Shown here piece after piece: positions 40,221 through 51,259 of a stretch of 64,000 nucleotides of DNA. Each line of letters starts with the position of its first letter. The first letter of the stretch is position 1. The notes under the pieces were generated by a model. That model saw only the letters and a program-made list of their open reading frames with translations. It did not search any database and was not told the DNA's origin. Source of the DNA: Burkholderiales bacterium. GTDB taxonomy: Bacteria > Pseudomonadota > Gammaproteobacteria > Burkholderiales > Burkholderiaceae_C. The position numbers and the translations under genes were made by a program. The DNA is taken from positions 372,001 through 436,000 of the forward strand of contig JACRPO010000005.1 of assembly GCA_016223165.1 (NCBI GenBank), in the 5' to 3' direction.

Positions 40221-40245
40221 GGGCCCGGGCCGGCCGGCCGGGCCC
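40221..40245 (+). terminator. GC-rich hairpin after TonB receptor 1
   Basis: GGGCCCGG at 40221-40228 pairs with CCGGGCCC near 40238-40245, starting two bases after the receptor stop codon. No T-tract follows directly. The stem sequence resembles the terminator after receptor 2. Confidence 0.45.
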
Positions 40246-40299
40246 GCCCGGTGGGTTTCAGCGCGCCGGCCCCGGCGCGCTGCGAGCGCCTTGTGAACA

Positions 40300-40341
40300 G
40301 CGAGGGCGGGCCGGGTACGGTTCGCCCTCGCGGTTTCTTCC
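40300..40341 (+). terminator. Intrinsic terminator between the two TonB receptors
   Basis: GCGAGGGCG (40300-40308) pairs perfectly with CGCCCTCGC (40323-40331), and GGTTTCTTCC follows. This should end receptor 1 transcripts, so receptor 2 probably has its own promoter. Confidence 0.7.
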
Positions 40342-40614
40342 ACTCGATTCGCGGCGCCCTGCCGCGATGCGCGAACAGGCAGTTTCAGGTGCATGCGCGG
40401 CGTTGCTCCGAACCAACGAGACGCGCCACCGAGGGCTCCGATATCGCTTTCCCGAAGCGACCCGGTGAAACCCGCACTCCACAATCGGTTGCACGCTGGT
40501 TACGCGGATTGCGGGCGCATTCCTTGCGAGAGGGATGCGCGCGCTTCGGCCCACAGGCCGTTCCGCCTCTTCAGCCCGTTGCTGCCGATTCCATCCAATC
40601 GTAGGAGGTTCTCC
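40342..40614 (+). promoter_or_regulatory. Leader of TonB receptor 2 with a stable hairpin
   Basis: The region between the terminator and receptor 2 holds a 9-bp hairpin, GCGCATTCC (40515-40523) with GGGATGCGC (40532-40540), about 75 bases before the ATG. A strong ribosome site, AGGAGG (40602-40607), lies 7 bases before the ATG. No cobalamin B12-box or other known riboswitch core is seen. The -35/-10 are not clear. Confidence 0.45.
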
Positions 40615-43560
40615 ATGTTCCAGAAGACCAAGGTCGGTGTGGCTGCTGCCATGCTGGTCGGTGGTGCAGGCCTGCTGGCCGGCACCGCGCAAGCGCAGTC
40701 CACCGACCAGCGCGTCGAGATCACCGGTTCGCGCATCCTGTCCATCGGCGCGCAGTCGCCGGCACCGGTGCAGGTGCTGACGAGCGAAGACATCGCCAAG
40801 TCGGGTGTCACCAACGTGCAGGAGCTGCTGCTCAAGCTGCCGTCGCTGGGCACGCCGGCCATCAGCCGCACCAACTCCAACTTCCAGACCTCGAGCTCCG
40901 GTGTGGCCACGGTCGACCTGCGAGACCTCGGGACCGATCGCACGCTGGTGCTGGTGAACGGCCGCCGCTTCGTCTCGGGTCTTCCGGGCAGCGCTGCCGT
41001 CGACCTGACGACCATCCCCACCGATTTCATTGAGCGGATCGAAATCCTGACCGGTGGCGCATCGGCCACCTACGGGTCCGACGCCATGGCCGGCGTGGTG
41101 AACATCATCCTGAAGAAGGCCTTCAGCGGCGTCATCATCGACGTGCGTTACGGCGAGAGCTCGAAGGGCGACGACAAGAAGGGCGTGCTGTCGTTGACCG
41201 GTGGCCTCACGAGCGCCGACGGCCGCAGCAACATCATGGCCCACTTCGGCTACTCGAAGCAGGGCTCGGTGCCGGGCTGGACCCGCGAGCCGACCGACAA
41301 CGTCGACAACGCCAACTTCACCGGCGATCCGGCCGACTTCTTCACCTTCACGACGCCGTTCTTCTCCAGCTTCGCGCCGCAGGGTCGCATCTTCTTCGAC
41401 ACCAACGGCGCCGCCGCGGGCGGCGGTGCCAACCGCACCTTCGACCGCGCAGGCAACATCATTCCGTTCTCGACCAACGGCCCGGCGGGTGACGGTGTCG
41501 GCGCCACCGGCTTCAACCGGCAGGCGTTCCGCTACCTGGCCGTGCCGACCGAGCGCTATCTCTTCGCCACCAAGGGCGAGCTGGCCATCGCCGAGAGCCA
41601 CAGCGTCTTCTTCGAAGGCACGTATGCGGCAACGCAGGTGCGCAGCCAGCTCGAGCCCTTCCCGCTGGACTCGGCGGCCGAGACTGGCGGTCTCTATCCG
41701 GCGACCGGTGTCGGCCCCGCTGAGTTCAGCTATGCCGGGGCCATTCGCGCCAACCCGCTGATCCCCGCAGGGCTGCTCGCCCTGATGACGGACACCAACG
41801 GTGACGGCCTGCGTGACTACTCGTTCACACGCCGTCTCTCGGAGGTGGGCAACCGCGGCAGCACCGCCGACCGCGACACCTTCCGTGTGCTCGGCGGGTT
41901 CAAGGGCACGATCCTGAAGTCCTGGGACTACGAGGCCTTTGCGGGCTACGGTGCGACCAAGGAGTCGCAGGTTTCCAGTGGCCAGGTCAACGTCCTGAAC
42001 TTCCGCAATGCGATGGAGGCGGTGCCCGACGTCACCGACGTCGATGGCGACGGTAACGTCACCGAGGCGATCTGCCGCGACGAGCAGGCCCGCGCCCAGG
42101 GCTGCGTGCCGGCCAACATCTTCGGCTTCAACAGCCTCTCGTCCGCCGCGGTCAACTACATCACCGCGCCCAGCCTGCTGGTGACGCTCACGTCGCAGAA
42201 GCTGGCCGGTGGCGTCGTGCGCGGCGAGCCGTTCGTGCTGCCTGCTGGCCCGGTCTCGCTGGCTGCGGGCTTCGAGTGGCGCGAGGAGTACTCGCGCAGC
42301 GAGTTCGACCCGCTGCAGCAGGCCGGCCTGAACGCCGGCAACGCGATCCCGCGCACCGAGGGCGAGTTCCACGTGAAGGAGTTGTTCGCCGAGGTGCGGG
42401 TGCCGCTGCTCAAGAACCTGCCGGCCGTGCGCGCGCTGACCTTCAACGGTGCCGTGCGTGGTGCCGACTACTCCACCGTGGGTAGCGTGTCCAGCTGGAC
42501 CGCCGGCCTGGAATGGAGCCCGATGGCCGACCTGCGCTTCCGCGGCACGCAGGCGCGCTCGACGCGTGCGCCGAACATCAACGAGCTGTACTCGCCGCCG
42601 AGCCAGACCTTCCCGACCGGCATCGTCGACCCCTGCACCGGCGTGACCGCCGCGCAGACCGGTACGCTGGCCGACCGCTGCCGTGCCGCGCCTGGCGTTG
42701 CCGCGAACATTGCCGCCAACGGCGGCACGTTCACGCTCAACCAGGCCGACACGCAGGGCATCAGCGGCTTCGACCGTGGCAACCCCAACCTCAGTGAGGA
42801 AGTCGGCAAGTCCTGGACGCTGGGCATCGTCTACACGCCGTCGTTCCTGCGCAACCTGTCGGTCGAGCTCGACTTCTTCAAGATCGATATCGACGACGCG
42901 ATCGTCTCGACGCCGCGCCAGTTCATCCTCAGCCAGTGCTACACGGGCGATGCGAGTTTCTGCCAGTTCATCACGCGTCGTTCGGCGGCGGTCGGTGCCA
43001 ACAGCGCCGGCTCGTTGTCGTTCGTCGACTCGGCGGTGACGAACAGCGGCGGCCTCAGTACCGAGGGCTATGACCTCACACTGAACTACGCCGACCGCAT
43101 CGGCCCGGGCCGCCTGAACTCGCGCTTCGCCTATACCCGCCTATCCAAGGGCAGCGTGGTTCCGGCAGCCGGCTCGGCGCCCGACGTCTACGCCGGCGAG
43201 ATCGGCTCGGCCAAGGACAAGTTCGCGCTGTCCCTCGGCTACAGCATGGGCCCGTTCTCGGTCGCCACGACGACCACCTACATCGGCAAGTCGGCACTCG
43301 ACGACCAGCTGCTGGTCGAGGGCTTCGGTCTGCCCGCGGGTTCGATCACCGTGCCGTCGAAGACCTACCTCGACCTGCAGCTCAACTACACGCTCGGCAA
43401 GTCGACGTTCTACTTCGGCATGGACAACGCACTCGGCACCAAGCCGCCGCGGTTCGACACCAACGGCACGCTCGTCGGCACGACCGGTGCCGGCACGGCT
43501 GCCGACGTGTACGACGCGATCGGCCGGCGCTACTATGTCGGTGTGCGCATGGCGCTGTGA
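40615..43560 (+). CDS. TonB-dependent outer-membrane receptor 2
   Basis: The 981-residue protein has a signal peptide (MFQKTKVGVAAAMLVGGAGLLAGTAQAQ) and a plug starting QRVEITGSRILSIG, with RTLVLVNGRRFVSG and IEILTGGASATYGSDAMAGVVNIILKK. The barrel follows with RGTQARSTRAPNINELYSPP and ends RRYYVGVRMAL. It shares the whole architecture and many local motifs with receptor 1, so the pair arose by duplication, but the loops differ, which suggests different ligands. A calcium-type acidic motif, DVDGDGNVTE, is in a barrel loop at about 475-484. It has its own strong ribosome site and its own terminator. Confidence 0.94.
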   Translation: MFQKTKVGVAAAMLVGGAGLLAGTAQAQSTDQRVEITGSRILSIGAQSPAPVQVLTSEDIAKSGVTNVQELLLKLPSLGTPAISRTNSNFQTSSSGVATVDLRDLGTDRTLVLVNGRRFVSGLPGSAAVDLTTIPTDFIERIEILTGGASATYGSDAMAGVVNIILKKAFSGVIIDVRYGESSKGDDKKGVLSLTGGLTSADGRSNIMAHFGYSKQGSVPGWTREPTDNVDNANFTGDPADFFTFTTPFFSSFAPQGRIFFDTNGAAAGGGANRTFDRAGNIIPFSTNGPAGDGVGATGFNRQAFRYLAVPTERYLFATKGELAIAESHSVFFEGTYAATQVRSQLEPFPLDSAAETGGLYPATGVGPAEFSYAGAIRANPLIPAGLLALMTDTNGDGLRDYSFTRRLSEVGNRGSTADRDTFRVLGGFKGTILKSWDYEAFAGYGATKESQVSSGQVNVLNFRNAMEAVPDVTDVDGDGNVTEAICRDEQARAQGCVPANIFGFNSLSSAAVNYITAPSLLVTLTSQKLAGGVVRGEPFVLPAGPVSLAAGFEWREEYSRSEFDPLQQAGLNAGNAIPRTEGEFHVKELFAEVRVPLLKNLPAVRALTFNGAVRGADYSTVGSVSSWTAGLEWSPMADLRFRGTQARSTRAPNINELYSPPSQTFPTGIVDPCTGVTAAQTGTLADRCRAAPGVAANIAANGGTFTLNQADTQGISGFDRGNPNLSEEVGKSWTLGIVYTPSFLRNLSVELDFFKIDIDDAIVSTPRQFILSQCYTGDASFCQFITRRSAAVGANSAGSLSFVDSAVTNSGGLSTEGYDLTLNYADRIGPGRLNSRFAYTRLSKGSVVPAAGSAPDVYAGEIGSAKDKFALSLGYSMGPFSVATTTTYIGKSALDDQLLVEGFGLPAGSITVPSKTYLDLQLNYTLGKSTFYFGMDNALGTKPPRFDTNGTLVGTTGAGTAADVYDAIGRRYYVGVRMAL

Positions 43561-43589
43561 TCGCATGATCTAGCCGTCAACGCGAACAG

Positions 43590-43627
43590 GGGCCCGGCCA
43601 GCGCGAGGGCGCGGCCGGGCCCTTCTC
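43590..43627 (+). terminator. Intrinsic terminator after TonB receptor 2
   Basis: GGGCCCGGCC (43590-43599) pairs perfectly with GGCCGGGCCC (43613-43622), and TTCTC follows. It separates the receptor from the small secreted-protein genes. Confidence 0.75.
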
Positions 43628-43653
43628 ATGGGCGAACCAGGATGAGGTTGACG

Positions 43654-44439
43654 ATGAAGCAAAGGACCGCGTCGACGCGCCGTCTCCTGATGGCTGTGCT
43701 CGCCGCCACGCTGGTGGTGGTGGCGCCGGCGGCCGCCCTGGCCCAGGCCAAGCCGCGCGTCATCGGCGTCATGTCGCTGATTGCGGACGAGTTCGTCGTC
43801 GTCGGGCAAGAGGGCACCACCGGCACCAAGCTCGACCAGAACGTGCGCGAACGTGTTCCCATCGAGGGTGGCGCCATCGAGCGCGTGGTGCTCGGCACGG
43901 CGATGAAGGCGGTGGCAAGCGCCGACGCAGCGGCGAAGGTGATGCCGATGCTGGTCAACGAGCCGCGCTACTACCGCGGCCAGTCCGACTGGATCGACGG
44001 TGACCAGGCGACGCTTCCCACCGACTTGGCCGAGGCACTGCGCGGCGCGGGCATGACGCACCTCATCCTGGTGCAGAAGCTGCGCGCCGACGCGCGCATG
44101 AATACCGGCCGCGGTTCGCTCGGCTCCGGGCGGCTGGAGGGCGTGGGTTTCTACGTCGACCGCATCACCCGCCTTCGCCTCGAAGGCACGAGCGAGCTCA
44201 CGGTCGGCTACCTCGCGCCGTACCTCTACGCGCGCGTCTTGCTTGTCGACCTCGCAGGCATGCGCGTGCTGGCCAAGCGCGAGGTGACACGCGGTGAAGT
44301 CGTCATTGCCTCGCAGACGGGAGCCCGCGGCGGTGACCCCTGGGACTGGCTCGACGCCAAGGGCAAGCTGCAGGCGATTGCATCGATGATCGAACGCGAC
44401 CTGGGCGACGCGGTCGCGGTGCTGGCGAAGGGCCCATGA
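43654..44439 (+). CDS. Secreted hypothetical protein
   Basis: The product of about 261 residues has a clear Sec signal peptide (MKQRTASTRRLLMAVLAATLVVVAPAAALAQ). The mature part starts KPRVIGVMSLIADEFVVVGQEGTTGTKLDQN and alternates strands and helices. No cysteines, membrane helices or catalytic motifs are evident. It contains LILVQKLRADARMNTGRG and a late WDWLDAKGKLQAI segment. ATG 43654 has GATGAGG six bases upstream; ATG 43642 is an alternative. Its stop overlaps the next gene start, so the two secreted proteins are made together. I do not recognise a family. Confidence 0.75.
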   Translation: MKQRTASTRRLLMAVLAATLVVVAPAAALAQAKPRVIGVMSLIADEFVVVGQEGTTGTKLDQNVRERVPIEGGAIERVVLGTAMKAVASADAAAKVMPMLVNEPRYYRGQSDWIDGDQATLPTDLAEALRGAGMTHLILVQKLRADARMNTGRGSLGSGRLEGVGFYVDRITRLRLEGTSELTVGYLAPYLYARVLLVDLAGMRVLAKREVTRGEVVIASQTGARGGDPWDWLDAKGKLQAIASMIERDLGDAVAVLAKGP

Positions 44440-44984
44440 GAGCGAGGATGAAGTTGCGCGCGTTCTGGGCGAGCACGGTGCTTGCCGTGCTCGGCGCCGC
44501 CGGCCCGGCGGCGGCGCAATCGTCCAGCGTCGAAGCCGAGTTGCGGCGCTGCCGCGGCATCGCCGACAGTCCGGCGCGCATCGTGTGCTACGACGCGATC
44601 GTGCTGCCCAGGGCAGCGGCCGCGTCGACGCAAGGACCCACGGCGGCGCCGGTGCCTGCGGCAACGCAGAGCAGCGCGAGCGCGGCGTCCGCGGCGCCGC
44701 CTGCGGCCTCGGCGCCGGCGACACGCGACTTCGGCCTGCCCGAGCGACCGGCCGCGTTGCTGCCGCAGTACATCGAAAGCTCGATCGAAGGCGAGTTCGA
44801 CGGCTGGACTGCCGGTGCACGGCTGCGCCTGGCCAATGGCCAGGTCTGGGAGATCGTCGACGGCAGCACGGCCAGCTATCGGCTGCGTGATCCGAAAGTG
44901 CGCATCAGCCGCGGCCTGTTCGGCAGTTTCTTCATGGACATCGAAGGCGTGGCGCAAAGCCCGCGCGTGCGCCGGGCGCAATAG
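44436..44984 (+). CDS. Secreted hypothetical protein with N-terminal Cys-pair motif
   Basis: The 182-residue product has a signal peptide ending GPAAAQ. The mature N-terminus [30 protein letters not shown] carries the two-cysteine motif RC-x8-9-R-x-x-CYD seen at the start of various secreted proteobacterial proteins. An Ala/Ser/Pro-rich linker of about 45 residues follows. A C-terminal beta-rich domain then has [34 protein letters not shown] and a basic end. The function is unknown. The ATG overlaps the previous stop (ATGA), so the two products may act in one envelope process. Confidence 0.75.
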   Translation: MRARMKLRAFWASTVLAVLGAAGPAAAQSSSVEAELRRCRGIADSPARIVCYDAIVLPRAAAASTQGPTAAPVPAATQSSASAASAAPPAASAPATRDFGLPERPAALLPQYIESSIEGEFDGWTAGARLRLANGQVWEIVDGSTASYRLRDPKVRISRGLFGSFFMDIEGVAQSPRVRRAQ

Positions 44985-45057
44985 GCACCGTCAAGAGCCT
45001 GCTCGGCGCCAGCGGCTGAAACATGCCGTTTCCGGCCCGCGCCGGTCGGGGGGAAGA

Positions 45058-46779
45058 ATGCGTCGCAACGACAGCACTCGGCACCCCATGCATCAAGACC
45101 TCGAGGCGACCCGTCGCCTGTTTCTGCGAGCCGCGGCGTTGGGCATGGGCAGTGCCGCACTGGCAGCCTGCGGCGGCGCCGGCGAGTCCGACGCGACCAC
45201 ACCTGCGCCGACGGCTGCGCCCGCGCCGACACCGACCACCCCTCCCACGCCGGGACCGACGCCTTCGCCGACACCGGCACCGACGCCGGCCCCCACGCGG
45301 TCACCTGCGCCTGCGCCAGGGCCGTCACCGACGCCTGCGCCAACACCTACCCCAACACCTACCCCATCACCCGCCCCAACACCTGCACCCACGCCGGCGC
45401 CGACTCCAGCCCCCACCCCTGCACCGACTCCGGCGCCTACCCCGGCACCGACACCAACGCCCACCCCGGCGCCCACGCCGGCTCCGGGCGCCGTCATCAG
45501 CGCCGACCCCAGCAACTACCTTGTGCGCCTGGCGGCCTTGAAGCCCGGCGACACCCTGATGCTTGCTTCAGGCAACTACGGCATCACGGCCGGCGGCGCC
45601 GATACCGGCAGCGTGCCGGGCCTGCCGATCTTCAATCTCAACGGCACGGCCGCCGCGCCCATCACCATCACCGGTCCGGCCACCGGCCCCATGCCGGTGC
45701 TGATGGGCCGCAGCACGCACAACACGGTGCGCTTCAGCAACGCCAGCCATGTCGTCGTGCGCCGGCTCGAGGTGAACGGGCGCGACCTGGGCGGCGCCGG
45801 CGTCGCCGTGCAGGGGCCGTGCAACAACATCACCATCGAAGACTGCTATCTCCACGGCTTCGGCGACGACCAGCAGACCGTGGCCATCTCCACCACTGGC
45901 CAGCCGACCTGGGGCTGGATCGTTCGGCGCAACCTCATCGTCGGCGCCGGTACCGGCATGTACTTCGGCAACTCCACGGGCGACAGCCCGTTCGTGGCCG
46001 GCCTCGTCGAACACAACGTCGTGCGCGACACCATCGGCTATGGCATGCAGGTCAAGCGCCAAGCCGCCTGGGGCAGCGTGCCCGCGGGCATGCCGGCGGG
46101 GGCGACGACGACGATCATCCGCCACAACGTCTTCGCCAAGTCGGGCAACAGCTCCACCGGCGACCTGGCGCGGCCCAACCTGCTCGTCGGCGACTGCCCG
46201 CCGAGCGGTCCCGGCTCGAGCAACGGCTTCGCGATCTACGGCAACCTGCTGTTCGAGAACCCGAGCGAGGGTCTGTTCCAGTGCGAAGGCAATGTCGCCT
46301 TCTACGCCAACGTGCTGGTCACCAGCGGCAGCGCCCTGCGCGTGCAGACGCACGACGGGTCAGTGCGCAACATCCGCATCTTCCACAACACCGTGGTGGC
46401 CGGCGGCAGCGGCATCGTGGTGAGCGGGGGCGCGGCCGGCACCACGCAACGCGTCTTCGCCAACGCCGTCTTCGCAGGCGGCACGACCGTGTCGGTCACC
46501 AGTGCCGGCGGCAGCGCGGCCGACAACGTGACCGATGTGCGCGCCAATGCCCCCGGCTACCTCGGCAATCCGCTGGCAGCCATGCCGGGACTCGACTTGT
46601 TCCCCAAGGCAGGCATGCTGAAGAAGACTGCGCTCGACATGAGCAGCATCTCCGCTCATCCCGACTGGAACCGCGACTTCAACGGCGCCGCCTACGACAG
46701 CGCCTTCCGCGGCGCCTACAGCGGCGAGGGCGTCAACCCCGGCTGGACGCTGGCCATCTCGACGAAGCCGGCGGCCTGA
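45058..46779 (+). CDS. Tat-type lipoprotein with Pro/Thr linker and parallel beta-helix domain
   Basis: The 573-residue product begins with a twin-arginine-like signal [14 protein letters not shown] followed by lipobox LAAC (Cys near 37), so it is probably a folded, lipid-anchored export. About 95 residues of (Pro-Thr-Pro-Ala)-type repeats follow. The domain from about 145 is a right-handed beta-helix. It has short repeated turns with Asn ladders ([58 protein letters not shown]), like polysaccharide lyases, pectate-lyase-like enzymes and some bacterial surface proteins. No catalytic residues can be assigned. The ribosome site is GGGGGAA just before ATG 45058. Confidence 0.82.
   Translation: MRRNDSTRHPMHQDLEATRRLFLRAAALGMGSAALAACGGAGESDATTPAPTAAPAPTPTTPPTPGPTPSPTPAPTPAPTRSPAPAPGPSPTPAPTPTPTPTPSPAPTPAPTPAPTPAPTPAPTPAPTPAPTPTPTPAPTPAPGAVISADPSNYLVRLAALKPGDTLMLASGNYGITAGGADTGSVPGLPIFNLNGTAAAPITITGPATGPMPVLMGRSTHNTVRFSNASHVVVRRLEVNGRDLGGAGVAVQGPCNNITIEDCYLHGFGDDQQTVAISTTGQPTWGWIVRRNLIVGAGTGMYFGNSTGDSPFVAGLVEHNVVRDTIGYGMQVKRQAAWGSVPAGMPAGATTTIIRHNVFAKSGNSSTGDLARPNLLVGDCPPSGPGSSNGFAIYGNLLFENPSEGLFQCEGNVAFYANVLVTSGSALRVQTHDGSVRNIRIFHNTVVAGGSGIVVSGGAAGTTQRVFANAVFAGGTTVSVTSAGGSAADNVTDVRANAPGYLGNPLAAMPGLDLFPKAGMLKKTALDMSSISAHPDWNRDFNGAAYDSAFRGAYSGEGVNPGWTLAISTKPAA
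45199..45489 (+). repeat. Pro/Thr/Ala low-complexity coding repeat
   Basis: About 290 bases of degenerate units (ACNCCNGCNCCN-like) encode alternating Thr-Pro-Ala-Pro runs between the lipobox and the beta-helix of the neighbouring product. The DNA varies in the third codon positions, so the repeat is kept mainly at the protein level. Confidence 0.85.
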
Positions 46780-46841
46780 TCTCCGGTCGCCGCTCGGCTG
46801 ACCCATGCGTTGGGCGCCGACCGGCGGCGCTCATGCTCATG

Positions 46842-47600
<759 letters not shown>

Positions 47601-47709
47601 GTGTGCGTCCTGTGCGTGCTGTGCGTTGCGTCCTGTTCGCCCAGCGGCTGCGGCTGCGGCTGCGTGCCGGGCTTGGTGAGTGTCCGATGCGTGCGCCGGT
47701 CGCCGCCGA

Positions 47710-48525
<816 letters not shown>

Positions 48526-48602
48526 CTAGGAGCCCGCGCCCTCGCGAGCGGCCCCGGCCGCGGCTCGACTCTCCGCCGCCGGTGGGGCTCTCCCGGCGCC
48601 TG

Positions 48603-49370
48603 TCATCCCGCCGGCGCCGCGAACAGCGCGCGCACGCGTGCCAGGTCGGCCGGCGTATCGACGCCCGGCCCTGGGGCGACATCGGCCACGTGCACGGCGA
48701 TGCGATGGCCATGCCAGAGCACGCGCAGTTGCTCGAGGGCTTCGACTTGCTCGATCGGCGCCGCCTCGAGCTGCGGAAAGCCGCGCAGGAAGCCGGCGCG
48801 ATAACCATAGATGCCGATGTGCCGCAGCGGCTGCAGCGCCGGTGGGGGCAGGGCAGCGCCGCCGGCGTTGCCGTCGCGCCACCAGGGGATCGGCGCGCGC
48901 GAGAAGTAGAGGGCGAGGCCGGCGCGGTCGAGCACCACCTTCACGACGTTCGGGTTGCGCAGCTCCTCGGCGTTGTCGATGGCGTGCGCGGCGGTGCTCA
49001 TGACGCAGTCGTGGCGCGCGTTCACGAGAAGGGCGGTCTCGCGCACGAGCGCCGGGTCGATGAGCGGCTCGTCGCCCTGCACGTTGACGACGATGTCGTC
49101 GCCGTGCAGGCCCAGGTGCTCGCAGGCTTCGGCCAGGCGGTCGCTGCCGCTCGCGTGGTCGGCGCGCGTGAGCACGCAGCGCACGCCATGCTCGCGGTAG
49201 GCGCGTTCGATGCGCGCGTCGTCTGCGGCGACGACCACGGCCGCCGCGCCGCTGGCGGCCGCGCGTTCGGCGACGCGCACCACCATCGGCCGGCCGGCGA
49301 TGTCGGCGAGCGGCTTGTCGGGCAGCCGCGTCGAGGCCAGGCGCGCCGGGATGAGCACCGTGAACTTCAT
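48603..49370 (-). CDS. kdsB: 3-deoxy-manno-octulosonate cytidylyltransferase KdsB
   Basis: KdsB activates Kdo as CMP-Kdo for lipopolysaccharide core synthesis. The 255-residue protein has [14 protein letters not shown] (8-21), the nucleotide loop [32 protein letters not shown], and the end segment [22 protein letters not shown]. It lies in the cluster with lpxK and the Trm112-like gene on the same strand, matching the usual order exbB-exbD-lpxK-Trm112-kdsB-adk. Confidence 0.97.
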   Translation of the reverse strand: MKFTVLIPARLASTRLPDKPLADIAGRPMVVRVAERAAASGAAAVVVAADDARIERAYREHGVRCVLTRADHASGSDRLAEACEHLGLHGDDIVVNVQGDEPLIDPALVRETALLVNARHDCVMSTAAHAIDNAEELRNPNVVKVVLDRAGLALYFSRAPIPWWRDGNAGGAALPPPALQPLRHIGIYGYRAGFLRGFPQLEAAPIEQVEALEQLRVLWHGHRIAVHVADVAPGPGVDTPADLARVRALFAAPAG

Positions 49371-49407
49371 GTCGCCGCCGCCACGCTGCGCTCGCGCCTC
49401 AGCCTCT

Positions 49408-49608
49408 TCAGCGGCGAGCGGCTTCCTCGGCCGTCAGCGCGCGCGCTTCGTTCTCGAGCATCACGGGGATGCCGTCGCGCAGCGGAAAGCCGAGGCGGTC
49501 GGCCGGGCACACGAGCTCGGTCGGGCGCATCAGCTCGTCGCGGCGCATCTCCAGCGGCCCCTTGCACACCGGGCACACGAGCAGGTCGACAAGGCGGTGA
49601 TCGATCAT
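49408..49608 (-). CDS. Trm112 family small protein (YcaR-like)
   Basis: The 66-residue protein has the conserved start [23 protein letters not shown], a CPVC zinc-type knuckle, [20 protein letters not shown], and a short end. The second metal half here is a single Cys in LVCPADR rather than a CxxC pair, as in many bacterial Trm112 proteins. In eukaryotes Trm112 activates methyltransferases; the bacterial role is not settled. Its ATG overlaps the lpxK stop (ATGA), so it is translationally coupled to lipid A synthesis. Confidence 0.92.
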   Translation of the reverse strand: MIDHRLVDLLVCPVCKGPLEMRRDELMRPTELVCPADRLGFPLRDGIPVMLENEARALTAEEAARR

Positions 49609-50765
49609 CGATGGGGTTCCTGGGGCCGGCCCTTCGCGGGTGGCAGCTGTGCGAGCAGGTCGTGCAGCAGGGCGGCGGGCAGTTCGCAGTCTAGCGGCAC
49701 CACCCACACGGTGGCCCGGAGGTCGGGCAGGGCCGCGAGCTTGACGGCGTCCTTCTCCGTCGTCACGACCTCGGCCGTGCCGTCGGGCCAGGGCGCTCGG
49801 ACGTAGTCGGCGTGATCGCGAGAGGGCAGGCGCTCGATCTCGAGGCCAGCGGCCTCGAGCATGCTGAAGAACTGCTCCGGCGCGCCGATGCCGGCCAGCG
49901 CGCTCAGCCTGCGCCCCCTCAGCGAGCCCAAGGGCAGCGAGCCTGTCGAAGTGCCGGCCCGCCAGGCTTGCAGCGGTACGGCCTGCCGCGCCGTGCGCGG
50001 CACGAATGTGCCGGTCAAGGCCGTCGATGCACGGCGGCCGCTGTAGACGACCTGCATGCCGCCCGGCAGCACGGCAGGCAGCGGCTGGCGCAAGGGTCCG
50101 GCGGGCAGCAGCAGGCCGTTGCCGGCGCCGCGATCGTCGAAGACGACGACTTCGGCTGCGCGCGCCAACGCGTGGTGCTGCAGGCCGTCGTCGGAGACGA
50201 TCACATCGACGCTCGGATGGGCCGCGCAAAGCGCGGCCGCCACGTCGGCCCGCTTTCGTCCGACGAAGACCGGCACGCCGGTGCGGCGGTGCACGAGCAG
50301 GGGCTCGTCGCCGACCTCACGCGCCGTGCTGTCCGGGGTCACCCGTGCCACAGCGGCCCGGTGCGCCGCACGTGCCGGATGTGCTGCACGCGCACGCACC
50401 GCGCGCGCTCCCGCCTCACCCGCCTCATGTGCCGCGGGTTCTTCCCGGCCGTGGCCGCGCGCGATGACGCCCGGGCGCCATCCGGCAGCCTGCAGGGCTT
50501 GCACGAGGGCGATGACGATCGGCGTCTTGCCCGCGCCGCCGACCACGAGGTTGCCGACCACGATCACCGGCACGGGCGTGGGCACGGGCGCCCCGGCGAA
50601 CCACCGGTGCAGTGCGGACAGGCCGCCGTACAGGCACGACAGTGGCCACAGCAGCCGCGCCGCGACCCCCGGCGCATCGCGCCACCAGAGACGGGCCAGC
50701 CAGCGCTCGATGCGGCCGCCGAAGCTCTGGCGCGGCCCCGGCTGTGCCGGGCGGGCTGCCCTCAT
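49605..50765 (-). CDS. lpxK: Tetraacyldisaccharide 4'-kinase LpxK
   Basis: LpxK phosphorylates the 4' position of the lipid A precursor at the inner membrane. The 386-residue protein has an N-terminal membrane-associated part (LLWPLSCLYGGLSALHRW), the P-loop VVGNLVVGGAGKTP near 60, IARGHGREE, VIVSDDGLQHHALARAAEVVVFDDRGAGNGLLLPAGPLRQP and EVVTTEKDAVKL. Compared with the family there is an extra Ala/Arg/His-rich stretch of about 30 residues (about 108-145, GARAVRARAAHPARAAHRAA) between GHGR and GDEPLL. The gene overlaps Trm112 and follows exbD. Confidence 0.95.
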   Translation of the reverse strand: MRAARPAQPGPRQSFGGRIERWLARLWWRDAPGVAARLLWPLSCLYGGLSALHRWFAGAPVPTPVPVIVVGNLVVGGAGKTPIVIALVQALQAAGWRPGVIARGHGREEPAAHEAGEAGARAVRARAAHPARAAHRAAVARVTPDSTAREVGDEPLLVHRRTGVPVFVGRKRADVAAALCAAHPSVDVIVSDDGLQHHALARAAEVVVFDDRGAGNGLLLPAGPLRQPLPAVLPGGMQVVYSGRRASTALTGTFVPRTARQAVPLQAWRAGTSTGSLPLGSLRGRRLSALAGIGAPEQFFSMLEAAGLEIERLPSRDHADYVRAPWPDGTAEVVTTEKDAVKLAALPDLRATVWVVPLDCELPAALLHDLLAQLPPAKGRPQEPHR

Positions 50766-50811
50766 CGCGCGGGCCGATCGCTGCCGGTCGACACCCGCGC
50801 GCCGGTGCCGT

Positions 50812-51237
50812 TCAGCGCCCGCCGCTGCCCGGGTTCTGCGCCGCGAACGTGAGCCGGGCCAGGCCGGCGCGGCGGGCCGCGTCGAGCACATTGACGACGC
50901 TCTGGTGCGCCGCCATCGCGTCGGCGGAGATGATGACCACCGTGTCGGGCCGGTTGGCCGCGGCGGCGGCGAGCTCGGCTGTCAGCAGCTCGACGCTGCG
51001 GCCGTCGACCGCCCTCTTGTTGACGACGTAGCGGCCGTCGCTCGAGACGGCGACGACCACCTCGTTGGGGCGCTCGCGCAGCCGCTCGGCGTCGGCGGCC
51101 GGCAGGTTGATCTGCAGCTCGGTGAAGCGCGAATAGCTCGTCGACAGCATCAGGAAGATCAGGATCACCAGCAGCACGTCGATGAACGGGATGAGGTTGA
51201 TCTCCGGTTCCTCGGGGCGGTGGCGGCTGAACTTCAT
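50812..51237 (-). CDS. exbD: ExbD/TolR family biopolymer transport protein
   Basis: ExbD pairs with ExbB in the inner membrane to power TonB. The 141-residue protein has a short cytoplasmic N-terminus, one membrane helix INLIPFIDVLLVILIFLML with the essential Asp (near 20), and a periplasmic C-terminal domain (VVVAVSSDGRYVVN, VVIISADAMAAHQSVVNVLDAARRAG). It is 22 bases after exbB and 46 bases before lpxK. The two receptors and a TonB-like gene in this window would need such a complex. Confidence 0.93.
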   Translation of the reverse strand: MKFSRHRPEEPEINLIPFIDVLLVILIFLMLSTSYSRFTELQINLPAADAERLRERPNEVVVAVSSDGRYVVNKRAVDGRSVELLTAELAAAAANRPDTVVIISADAMAAHQSVVNVLDAARRAGLARLTFAAQNPGSGGR

Positions 51238-51259
51238 GGGCCGGTGTCGCGAGCGCGAC

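Noticed and set aside
40342..40614. Cobalamin or other riboswitch before TonB receptor 2
   Set aside because: No B12-box or other known conserved core is present. Only a simple hairpin is visible.
45199..45489. CRISPR-like or minisatellite array
   Set aside because: The repeats are coding Thr/Pro/Ala codons with no spacers and continue the lipoprotein frame.
46784..46824. Terminator between the beta-helix gene and the SDR gene
   Set aside because: CCGGTCG and CGACCGG could pair, but the loop is long and there is no T-tract on either strand.
49910..49970. Possible dispersed repeat (AGCGAGCCTGTCGAAGT) inside lpxK
   Set aside because: It resembles a common proteobacterial intergenic repeat, but the encoded WRAG...SLRGRRLSALAGIG segment fits the normal LpxK sequence length, so an insertion is not supported.
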